A stretch of DNA of 54,238 nucleotides. Source: Bacteriovoracaceae bacterium UBA4097 (GTDB lineage Bacteria > Bdellovibrionota > Bacteriovoracia > Bacteriovoracales > Bacteriovoracaceae). Positions 43,084 to 49,670 of the stretch are shown here, one piece after another. Location: positions 1 through 54,238 of the forward strand of contig DFXX01000103.1 in NCBI GenBank assembly GCA_002381765.1, read 5' to 3'. Both the position numbers and the translations under genes were made by a program. The number at the start of each line of letters is the position of its first letter. Positions within the stretch are counted from its first letter, which is position 1. The notes under the pieces were generated by a model. That model was not told the DNA's origin, did no database searches, and was given only the letters and a program-made list of their open reading frames with translations.

Positions 43084-44285
43084 TTAATTTCCAATTTCTT
43101 ACCCGTTAAGAGATGAAGCTCCGAGAGTGCAGTAAAATATTTTATAAAAGATATGTAGGCCAGATCTATGGATTCATGGATCTGGGTATCGGATTGAAGA
43201 AAGGTACTCACATCTATGCGCCCTTTAAGGAAAGAGTCTTCAGCCTTTTTGAAATTGCGATCGATTTTTTTAAGATCTGAGATAGGAAAGATCTCGGTAC
43301 TCTTATAGGCCGAGCTTAAAGCTTGATAACTTTGATGAAGTGAGTTCATGGCATTCATTCTCACAAGACTGTTTTTGGCGGCTTCTCTTCTGACCTCGGC
43401 TTTTGCGACTTGAACCGAGTGTTGACCTCGATCAAGAATGGGAATCACTATGGAGAGATTAGCGTGATAGAAGTGATTAGTCGGGGCCACATTTTCCTGA
43501 CGGTAGTTCACTCCTACCAGGATATCGGGCCGAGCTAAATGTTTTGCCTCTTCCACACGATTCACTGCCAGCTCTTCCAGCTTTTGGTTGCGCTTTAAAT
43601 CAGGACCATTTTCTAGTTGTGAGGCAAAATAGTTTTTTTCCGGAGGAGAGGCAATCTGCCTCCAGTTGACCAAGACTTTTAAATCATCAATACCAGTAAG
43701 CTTTTTGAGTTGCTCACCTAGACTCACTTTCTTAGTCTCTAGATCATACATCTGACTCTCAACCAGATTGATCTGAGTCTCAATTAAATTCTTTTCTACC
43801 ACTTGCCTCGGAGAGGCAAAAGGTCTTGAATTCAGAAACTTGTGAATGATAGCATAGCGCTGCTTTCTCTCCTGATTATGTTTTACGAGCTCACTTACCA
43901 CCGCATACTCAATGCTTAAGAGGGCCACTGAGTGATTCACAATCAGGCGACTCTCCTCAAGATCTACCTCGGAAATTTTTCTAAGGAGTTTTGCCGAATT
44001 GATTTCTGCAAATCGTTTCCCTGGCCAGGGAACGGGCTGATTAATGGTCACATCCATTACTCCCCCCTTCATTCCAGCGGAACGAAGCTCACCTGCTTGC
44101 AAAGTGAATATGGGATTATCCAGTAGTCGTGCTTGAGAGATCTGACTAGCAGCGACAAAAGTCCCTTCTAGGTGCATCTTGATGAGTGGTGCTCGCTCCT
44201 CTGCAAGAAGAGCAATTTGACTGGGAGTATAAACTTCCGCAAAGGAGAAGGAGGAAGTCAGAAGTAAAAAGAGAAAAATTTTCAT
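43080..44285 (-). CDS. TolC/CzcC-type outer-membrane factor
   Basis: A 401-residue outer-membrane efflux channel with signal peptide (to about residue 17, SFSFAE). The two-repeat TolC fold is visible as long amphipathic helices with QPVPWPGKRFAEIN, a classic CzcC-type signature, and LSIVIPILDRGQHS in the second repeat. It pairs with the RND pump, whose start it overlaps, to expel metal across the outer membrane. The ATG has AGAGGA directly upstream. Operon order is outer-membrane factor, pump, quinone reductase. Confidence 0.9.
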   Translation of the reverse strand: MKIFLFLLLTSSFSFAEVYTPSQIALLAEERAPLIKMHLEGTFVAASQISQARLLDNPIFTLQAGELRSAGMKGGVMDVTINQPVPWPGKRFAEINSAKLLRKISEVDLEESRLIVNHSVALLSIEYAVVSELVKHNQERKQRYAIIHKFLNSRPFASPRQVVEKNLIETQINLVESQMYDLETKKVSLGEQLKKLTGIDDLKVLVNWRQIASPPEKNYFASQLENGPDLKRNQKLEELAVNRVEEAKHLARPDILVGVNYRQENVAPTNHFYHANLSIVIPILDRGQHSVQVAKAEVRREAAKNSLVRMNAMNSLHQSYQALSSAYKSTEIFPISDLKKIDRNFKKAEDSFLKGRIDVSTFLQSDTQIHESIDLAYISFIKYFTALSELHLLTGKKLEIK

Positions 44286-44345
44286 TCCTCTAGTTACCTA
44301 ATTTTAATCCTGCTTGTAATCGGCCAAACAGCTTAGTGGTATGTG

Positions 44346-44382
44346 AAAAAAAGATTCTCTATAGGTCAAAGCACCTATAGAG
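44346..44382 (-). terminator. Intrinsic terminator of the LuxR-type gene, covering its stop codon
   Basis: On the minus strand CTCTATAGGT and ACCTATAGAG (plus 44357-44366 and 44373-44382) pair perfectly around a 6-nt loop, and the transcript then reads AATCTTTTTTT. The TAG stop codon at 44375-44377 lies inside the stem. Confidence 0.8.
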
Positions 44383-44902
44383 GAGATTCAGGAGTGAAAA
44401 GATCTTCAAAAAAATAGGCAAAGAGCTCGGTTCTCCCTTGAAGACCTGATTTCTGATAAATCTTCAAAGCATGATGCCGAATGGTTTTCTCGCTTCCGCC
44501 TCGAACACTGGCAATCTCTTTGAACGGAAGACCCTTGAGCAAAAGAAAGGCCACATCTTTTTCTGCAGGAGTCAGATCCCAAGCTTGGAACTGATTTGAA
44601 ATAAGATTATTCATCCCATTAAGCATTCCCTGGTTCTTCGTCTTCCACTCCCTATACTCATTATTTAATTTAAGCTTCTCTGCAATCTCGTGATGAAGAA
44701 GCTGTTTTGCGGTAAGCCAACGGTACCAAAGATAGAAGCTCCAGGCAGTGGCGCAAATGAGTACCACGATCTCGAAAGTGAGATGAGAGACACTCTCCCC
44801 CGCTGCGTATTCACGGATGATATCGATAACAGAGAGCACCATAAAAAAGCCGATAATATAGACGGAGTAGTCTTTGGAAGTAACGGAAAGGATGTTTTTC
44901 AT
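44375..44902 (-). CDS. Membrane-anchored LuxR-type transcriptional regulator
   Basis: A 175-residue protein with two N-terminal membrane helices (about 14-30 and 42-62), a charged linker and a C-terminal GerE/LuxR helix-turn-helix (about 107-168; LTPAEKDVAFLLLKGLPFKE, then SEKTIRHHALKIYQKSGL). Membrane anchoring of a LuxR-type domain is unusual and suggests direct sensing at the inner membrane. It is divergent from the DUF3147 membrane protein across 66 bp, its probable target. Its own terminator overlaps the stop codon. Signal unknown. Confidence 0.88.
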   Translation of the reverse strand: MKNILSVTSKDYSVYIIGFFMVLSVIDIIREYAAGESVSHLTFEIVVLICATAWSFYLWYRWLTAKQLLHHEIAEKLKLNNEYREWKTKNQGMLNGMNNLISNQFQAWDLTPAEKDVAFLLLKGLPFKEIASVRGGSEKTIRHHALKIYQKSGLQGRTELFAYFFEDLFTPESPL

Positions 44903-44968
44903 GACGTGACATTACTAAAAATATTGTGCATCGTGAATACTGCAAGAGAAATTAGGGGAATTCAAGGT

Positions 44969-45325
44969 ATGACTTTCTATCTATTTAAAATTGTTATTAC
45001 GTCTCTCATCATTGTGACTGCTTCTGAACTTAGTAAGAGATTCAGTTTATTATCTTCACTTCTTGCAGCACTGCCTCTAACTTCAATACTAATTTTCTTT
45101 TGGATTTATATTGAACAAAAAGATATTAATAAAATTGCAACCATGTCCCTGGAGATATTCTTTCTAGTCATACCGTCTTTAGTTTTTTTCTTAATTCTCC
45201 CCTTTCTCCTCAAGAAGGGCTTTGGTTTTTATGCAGCTTTTGGAATAGACATTGTGGCTACGTTTATTATCTATTTCTCATACCTAAGAATATTAATGAT
45301 ATTTAAGCCTGATCTTAAAATCTGA
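44969..45325 (+). CDS. DUF3147 family inner-membrane protein
   Basis: A 118-residue integral membrane protein with four hydrophobic helices (starting MTFYLFKIVITSLIIVTASE), the ALPLTSILIFFWIYIE block and the FFLILPFLLKKGFGFYAAF segment typical of DUF3147. Function is unknown for the family. The ATG at 44969 follows AGGGGAA; the longer open frame upstream overlaps the divergent regulator gene and is not believed. The stop codon lies at the start of a strong stem-loop terminator. Confidence 0.82.
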   Translation: MTFYLFKIVITSLIIVTASELSKRFSLLSSLLAALPLTSILIFFWIYIEQKDINKIATMSLEIFFLVIPSLVFFLILPFLLKKGFGFYAAFGIDIVATFIIYFSYLRILMIFKPDLKI

Positions 45326-45353
45326 CCTCAAGAAATGATCTCTTGAGGTCAGA
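45321..45353. terminator. Bidirectional stem-loop terminator between convergent genes
   Basis: TCTGACCTCAAGA (45321-45333) and TCTTGAGGTCAGA (45341-45353) are perfect 13-bp arms with a 7-nt loop. It contains the DUF3147 stop codon and ends 9 bp before the stop of the convergent lipoprotein gene. There is no strong U-tract on either side. Confidence 0.7.
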
Positions 45354-45361
45354 GAGAACAT

Positions 45362-46057
45362 TTAATCGATCTTCTTTAAAACCCCACAAACCACCGGTAA
45401 TGAGAGGTATGCGTCCTCTCCATTATAAGATGCAAGGCTTGCAGGAAATGAACCCTGATAAGATGTTCCATGAACCAGAACAACTCTGTCCTCAAAACCA
45501 ATGCCCTTACCATTATCTAATTTCATTAGATTATCAGATGGGTTTTCATCCCTGCTCCAGAGGTCATCATTGATCTTTTGTAGTGAAGCTGTCTTGTTAT
45601 AGGTCATCCCCGGTCCCTTAGGATAGATTTCCTCTCCCGCTAGCTGAGAGTTAAGATCATTATCTAGTGGCATGAGAGCTGGCCCCACCACTGCCATTGC
45701 TTCCTCATAATCGATAAAACCGTCCGCATTGCGATCATCGGATTCACTCGGGCAACGAGTTCCTAGATGCAAAGATTGTCTATGAGCTACACCCTGATCA
45801 TCATCCATGCTGATATTTACCTGAAGAACATCATCCGCGAGGGTAAAGGTGGCCATACCATACGGGATAAAACCATTGGAGTGAAAATTAACCGGCCTAA
45901 GAACGCTATAGTAGGTGCCAGGTGAAGCCTCGACCATTTCCAGAGCAGCACTCTTATTTTCTTTCTTGCCAGTACTACCACTTCCACTACCGCCATCACT
46001 TCCACAGGCCGCCAGTCCCAAAAGGGCAAATATCATTATCAGTTGATTGGTTTTCAT
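45362..46057 (-). CDS. EF-hand lipoprotein coupled to the deamidase
   Basis: A 231-residue lipoprotein (lipobox LAAC, Cys18, then a Gly/Ser-rich linker). Residues 108-119 (DRNADGFIDYEE) form an exact EF-hand loop with D, N, D, G, I, D and E at positions 1, 3, 5, 6, 8, 9 and 12, so calcium binding is likely. The remaining sequence is beta-rich and unassigned. The ATG overlaps the upstream deamidase stop (TAATG), implying coupled synthesis. It might tether, chaperone or inhibit the enzyme; this is inference. Confidence 0.75.
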   Translation of the reverse strand: MKTNQLIMIFALLGLAACGSDGGSGSGSTGKKENKSAALEMVEASPGTYYSVLRPVNFHSNGFIPYGMATFTLADDVLQVNISMDDDQGVAHRQSLHLGTRCPSESDDRNADGFIDYEEAMAVVGPALMPLDNDLNSQLAGEEIYPKGPGMTYNKTASLQKINDDLWSRDENPSDNLMKLDNGKGIGFEDRVVLVHGTSYQGSFPASLASYNGEDAYLSLPVVCGVLKKID

Positions 46058-46833
46058 TAGTTACTCCCTTTGAAGAAAGCTCGCGAGCGAGATGCATTGA
46101 CTTCGAATTCACTCCAGCTCGTTTTAGGATTTCCTTTTTCTCGAGCGGCGATATCACCCGGAATGTAGTAATACATCGGTTCAGTCTTGGTATAACAATC
46201 CTGAGTTTGATCGGCTCCAGCATCGTAGTCCAAGAAATTAAACTCGCTGACACATTCGCGCTTACTGAAAACGAGATTATTCTTCCATTCAGTAAAGGTC
46301 ACTGGCCGATTAAGAAATTGATAATCCATAACCATCTTCTTGCCTGAAGTAGTCGTATACATAGGTGCTACGTGAAACCACCACTTATAGCGGGTGCGCC
46401 TGATATAACTATCTGTGAGAAAGAGAAACGCTTTCTCCGACTTGGTACCTGTCTTTTGAAATTCATCCCATGCCCAAACATGAGCGCGATCAGAGCACTC
46501 CGATCTTCTCTTCATGTAAGGATTCATGCGATTGAATATATTACTAAGATCTTTGTCTGAAAGCTGTGTTGGTTGAAACTCATCTTCTTGAAGAAGCATT
46601 CTATTTTGAATATCAGGAGTTAGCCGTTCAGTTGATTTTTTAAGTTTCGCTTCAAAAGATAGAAGCTTTTCTTCATCGCCTACTTCAATAAATTTAACTG
46701 CGCCCGAATTGAACTTAACAAGATGTGGACCACCATCATCTCCTCTAACTATCGAGTGAACATCACTCTCAAATGTCTCCGCCCCCACTCCATGGCAGAA
46801 GGTGAGAAAAGCTATGAGCAAAAATGTCTTCAT
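46057..46833 (-). CDS. Protein-glutaminase-like exported deamidase
   Basis: A 258-residue exported protein with signal MKTFLLIAFLTFCHGVGA. Residues about 105-185 match the protein-glutaminase catalytic core: Cys113 in SECSDRAHVWAWDEF, His154 in WWFHVAPMYTTTSG, and Asp170 in MVMDYQFLNRP. These correspond to the Cys-His-Asp triad of enzymes that deamidate glutamine side chains in intact proteins. The 90 residues before the core could be an inhibitory propeptide. ATG 46833 follows GGAGAG. It is coupled to an EF-hand lipoprotein. Substrates unknown. Confidence 0.8.
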   Translation of the reverse strand: MKTFLLIAFLTFCHGVGAETFESDVHSIVRGDDGGPHLVKFNSGAVKFIEVGDEEKLLSFEAKLKKSTERLTPDIQNRMLLQEDEFQPTQLSDKDLSNIFNRMNPYMKRRSECSDRAHVWAWDEFQKTGTKSEKAFLFLTDSYIRRTRYKWWFHVAPMYTTTSGKKMVMDYQFLNRPVTFTEWKNNLVFSKRECVSEFNFLDYDAGADQTQDCYTKTEPMYYYIPGDIAAREKGNPKTSWSEFEVNASRSRAFFKGSN

Positions 46834-46853
46834 GAAATTACTCTCCAAGTTAA

Positions 46854-46874
46854 TCGTTGCAGAAATAGCAACGA
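46854..46874 (-). promoter_or_regulatory. 5'-leader hairpin of the deamidase operon
   Basis: TCGTTGC (46854-46860) and GCAACGA (46868-46874) pair perfectly around AGAAATA. It lies just downstream of the predicted start point, so it would cap the 5' end of the message and could stabilise or regulate it. Confidence 0.4.
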
Positions 46875-46887
46875 CTTCAAACAAAGC

Positions 46888-46917
46888 TTTATATCTTAGA
46901 AATGATATTCAGCTCAA
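46888..46917 (-). promoter_or_regulatory. Candidate promoter of the deamidase operon
   Basis: Minus strand TTGAGC (plus 46912-46917), 18 bp, TATAAA (46888-46893); start near 46881, about 48 nt upstream of the deamidase ATG. Confidence 0.4.
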
Positions 46918-47107
46918 GACGACAAAGAGAAATGGACTCAAGTTTTTCATTGGCCGTTTAACTCATTGAAAAGAAATCTTCAATCTCAAGATTAGCTGCA
47001 TTAAAACGCAACGCAGATATTGTTCATCTTACGAAATGTTTAAAGAGAAATTTCTTGGAGTTGGAACAAGTTCTTATCTTAAGATTCCAAAAAACCACAC
47101 TTTTCTG

Positions 47108-47124
47108 TTTTAAATAATTTAAAA
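47108..47124 (+). promoter_or_regulatory. 17-bp palindrome upstream of the outer-membrane protein gene
   Basis: TTTTAAAT and ATTTAAAA flank one central A. It overlaps a -10-like TAAAAT, 18 bp before the ATG at 47143, and could be an operator; no ribosome-binding site is visible, so the leader may be very short. Confidence 0.3.
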
Positions 47125-47142
47125 TCTCTTAAACTTAAATAC

Positions 47143-47796
47143 ATGCGCTATTTGATTTCATTTTTATTTTTCTTTCCTACTCTCGCGCATGCGGATTTTG
47201 TGGCCAGCGCTGGGGCCATCGGAGGTAGCATAGAAAGCAAGGAAGTTTCTGCTTCTGGTGATCCACTACTAAGAATTCCTACTTTCATAGCCTTTAAAGG
47301 TGAAGCCGAATTTGGTCACCCATATGTCACCTTATTTGGTGCCTTCGATATTGGAGCAGGTTCAGCGAGGGCAGAGTACAACTACCAAAATCCAGACTTG
47401 CCTTCTGATCAAGCAGAAGTCAGTAAGCTTAAGGCTTCTGCAGTCTCGAGTAAAATAAGCCTTGGTCTCAGAGTAAAATTTATTAAGTTCAAAACATTTC
47501 GAATGTATGTGGGCGGAGGACTTAACTACGGTCTGATTAATCTCACTTATGATAAAGATGACTTTACTGCTGCGACTGGTTCCTCCATAGGCTTTGAGGA
47601 AAGTGAAAGAAAAAATCTTCGTGGTGGTTTTGGCCAACTTGGAATGGAGTTTATTATCGACTCTAATTCAGGTTTTCGTCTTCAGGCCCAAAGGGAATAC
47701 TTAAGAACGGATGAATTTGAAACACTCAATAACAAGCGCCTCAAGTTTGAAAACATGATTTACTCCATTAGCTTTATGCAATACATAGATACATAG
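47143..47796 (+). CDS. Outer-membrane beta-barrel protein
   Basis: A 217-residue protein with a signal peptide (MRYLISFLFFFPTLAHA) and a mature sequence of alternating amphipathic strands (KAEFGHP-like PYVTLFGAFDIGAG, TFRMYVGGGLNYGLI, GFGQLGMEFII), as in eight-stranded OmpA-like or OmpW-like barrels. No peptidoglycan-binding domain. The exact family is not recognisable. It lacks a ribosome-binding site and starts just after an AT palindrome. It abuts the convergent cysteine-containing protein gene at 47797 with no gap. Confidence 0.65.
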   Translation: MRYLISFLFFFPTLAHADFVASAGAIGGSIESKEVSASGDPLLRIPTFIAFKGEAEFGHPYVTLFGAFDIGAGSARAEYNYQNPDLPSDQAEVSKLKASAVSSKISLGLRVKFIKFKTFRMYVGGGLNYGLINLTYDKDDFTAATGSSIGFEESERKNLRGGFGQLGMEFIIDSNSGFRLQAQREYLRTDEFETLNNKRLKFENMIYSISFMQYIDT

Positions 47797-48231
47797 CTAT
47801 AATTTCAAAGGTAACGAAGGTCCTTTAAAGGTCTTGCCATCCCAGCTCTCAAGAAGATTCAAACTGATAAAACTTTTATCCTTGGAAAAGACACATCTCT
47901 GAATGGGATAAGAGACTTCACTCATTGTCACCTCTTCCACTGCTCCCTCAAGCGCATTGCAAATCATGACTCCCGGTCTCTCATCTGGTGAATGAGTGAG
48001 TTTATGTTTTCTTAAGCGCCCCATGAATTCACAGCTCAAATTCTGACAATTGCCAGAGATGAAATAAGACTTTTCTTTCAAAGTACAAACTCTGACATTC
48101 TGGGATGCCTTCACATTCTCACTTTTGATGGTAACTTCTTTACAAGCGAGGTTGGTCTCTTCAGCAAGAAGCGATCCACTTATAAGTAATAATAAACTCA
48201 GAGAGAACTTAATCAATAGTGGTAACGCCAT
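47797..48231 (-). CDS. Small exported cysteine-containing protein next to the papain-like protease
   Basis: An unrecognised 144-residue protein with a signal peptide (SLSLLLLISGSLLAEE). The mature part carries six cysteines (LACKEV, VRVCTLK, GNCQNLSCEF, VMICNA, IQRCVF), likely in disulphides, in a beta-rich scaffold. Its start overlaps the end of the papain-like protease gene by 23 bp, so both come from one message. A small disulphide-rich exported partner could be an inhibitor, chaperone or accessory factor of the protease. This is inference from position only. Confidence 0.65.
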   Translation of the reverse strand: MALPLLIKFSLSLLLLISGSLLAEETNLACKEVTIKSENVKASQNVRVCTLKEKSYFISGNCQNLSCEFMGRLRKHKLTHSPDERPGVMICNALEGAVEEVTMSEVSYPIQRCVFSKDKSFISLNLLESWDGKTFKGPSLPLKL

Positions 48232-49411
48232 ATATATGTTCCATTAATTGTTTTTCGGAGACGACAAAATATCCAGGATAGTTACTTGAGGTGCGAGCCT
48301 TGACACCATCTGGCACTTTCCAGTCGGGTCCCCAGCTGTTTTTTATTTGATAGTAGCATCCAGCTTCCTGAATAACCTTACCATCTTCTTTAATTTCATC
48401 CAGCCAACTTCTTCCACCCAAGACACTTGCGTGATAGCCATGAGTCTTTGTCTTAGGCGGTTGAATCAGACCACCAGTAACGTAGGATACACTAACTGGC
48501 CTTCCTTCATCCAGGGCCTTATTGATTTTATCGAGAAGGGGCAATCTGTCCTCTTCATAATAGAACTTCACACAGCCATCCTGATATCTATTATAAAGAG
48601 TCGAAACATTCTCAGGGGTCTTCCCGGGAGGAATGCCCTTCACGAGATTTCCTTCGCAAGAACTTGCATTAAGTCGTTTAACCAACTCATCCACACTCTT
48701 GCTGGAGTCAGCAATTGCCTTTACCTTCTCTGCTGTGAGAGCTGGATACATCCTCTGGATCTCATCTTTTACATCATCGGTTGAGAATTTATTTTTTACC
48801 GATGAATTAAGGGCCTTTATCAGTTCAGGATTTAAAGTGATCAATTGCGGATCAATCTCACAATATTCTGAATCAGAAGTCTTTTGAGCATAATATTCCA
48901 AGAGCTTTCGATAATCTTTTTTCAAGACTCCATCACTGGAAGGGACTAGAGATTCGGGGCATAAACCCATGACCAGACCAAGCTTTGAGGCAGTATCAAC
49001 CAGACCTCCATTCAGCCCTCCCACGTCATCAAAGACATCTCTTTTGGGTGGAGTCGTTTGAGGCTCCCCTGAACAATTAAGCGGCTTTTTATTTGGATCA
49101 GGGGGTATAAATTTTTTAATTGTTGCTAAATGAAGGGCCGAATATCTGGTTTCAGTTCCGTAATTTAGAAGATCCAAGGCAGCATAGGCATAACAAGTCC
49201 CCGCCGTCTGATTATGGACGGGACCAAGCTTGGGGGCAAGATCCACCTTACCACAAGTCTTTTTAGTCATTTTGGTAGGCATACTGGAAAACGGGGTTGC
49301 CCCCAGTTGTATTTCTTTTTTGGTTTTTGGCTTGGGAGAACTAGGAAATATGGAAAAGGTAAAGGATACCGTCAAAGGCAGGAATATCACTAGGGTTAAG
49401 GCTGTTTTCAC
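48209..49411 (-). CDS. Papain-like (C1-family) exported cysteine protease
   Basis: A 400-residue exported protease. Signal 1-20 is followed by a papain core: GPVHNQTAGTCYAYAALDLL gives oxyanion Gln68 and nucleophile Cys73; GYHASVLGG gives the catalytic His near 327; YYQIKNSWG gives the Asn near 357. A large insert between Cys and His (about 90-310) with several cysteines distinguishes it from simple papains and may confer specificity. GTG start with GAGGT at good spacing. It overlaps a small exported partner. Secreted or periplasmic protein degradation is likely. Confidence 0.88.
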   Translation of the reverse strand: MKTALTLVIFLPLTVSFTFSIFPSSPKPKTKKEIQLGATPFSSMPTKMTKKTCGKVDLAPKLGPVHNQTAGTCYAYAALDLLNYGTETRYSALHLATIKKFIPPDPNKKPLNCSGEPQTTPPKRDVFDDVGGLNGGLVDTASKLGLVMGLCPESLVPSSDGVLKKDYRKLLEYYAQKTSDSEYCEIDPQLITLNPELIKALNSSVKNKFSTDDVKDEIQRMYPALTAEKVKAIADSSKSVDELVKRLNASSCEGNLVKGIPPGKTPENVSTLYNRYQDGCVKFYYEEDRLPLLDKINKALDEGRPVSVSYVTGGLIQPPKTKTHGYHASVLGGRSWLDEIKEDGKVIQEAGCYYQIKNSWGPDWKVPDGVKARTSSNYPGYFVVSEKQLMEHIYGVTTID

Positions 49412-49453
49412 TATTTACCTCAAGACATGGTACTAGGGTACCTATCGACAGGA

Positions 49454-49517
49454 AGGGGTGGAAACTTGATCATTAAAAAATGTTTAGGAAGTCACAATAT
49501 AAGTATTTCCCACCCCT
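49454..49517. repeat. Long-range imperfect inverted repeat between protease and small ORF
   Basis: AGGGGTGGAAA (49454-49464) and TTTCCCACCCCT (49506-49517) are complementary with one bulged base, around a 41-nt loop. The gap of 142 bp between the protease start and the small ORF at 49554 holds nothing else I can name. Confidence 0.4.
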
Positions 49518-49553
49518 CTTGTGGCCTTGCTCCTAATCAAATAGTTTACCGCC

Positions 49554-49670
49554 ATGGATAAGCTCATGCAGAAAATATCAGACCCTCTTTGGATCTTTAA
49601 AATCATAGCGGCCAGTATTGGAACTCTGGCCTTTCACATTCATTTTCTTTCAGCTTTTATGGGTTTGTAG
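49554..49670 (+). CDS. Possible 38-residue single-helix membrane protein
   Basis: An ATG at 49554 opens 38 codons ending TAG at 49668. The product starts MDKLMQKISDPLWIFK and then is one hydrophobic segment (IIAASIGTLAFHIHF). It overlaps the 3' end of the convergent histidine kinase by 14 bp. There is no ribosome-binding site, which weakens it, but the compact polar-then-hydrophobic layout resembles genuine small membrane proteins. Confidence 0.35.
   Translation: MDKLMQKISDPLWIFKIIAASIGTLAFHIHFLSAFMGL

Larger units (their letters stand above)
46834..47142. other. 309-bp divergent intergenic region
   Basis: No gene was found here. It holds the deamidase 5' leader and promoter (46854-46917), several weak AT-rich inverted repeats around 46990, and a 17-bp palindrome just before the outer-membrane protein gene. 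Apart from these I see nothing. Confidence 0.6.

Noticed and set aside
44690..44968. Long 5' extension of the DUF3147 gene
   Set aside because: It runs antisense through the LuxR-type regulator; ATG 44969 has its own ribosome-binding site and fits the family length.
46990..47070. Possible structured non-coding RNA between the deamidase and outer-membrane protein genes
   Set aside because: Only short AT-rich inverted repeats (for example AATCTT/AAGATT) were seen, no promoter or terminator framing them.
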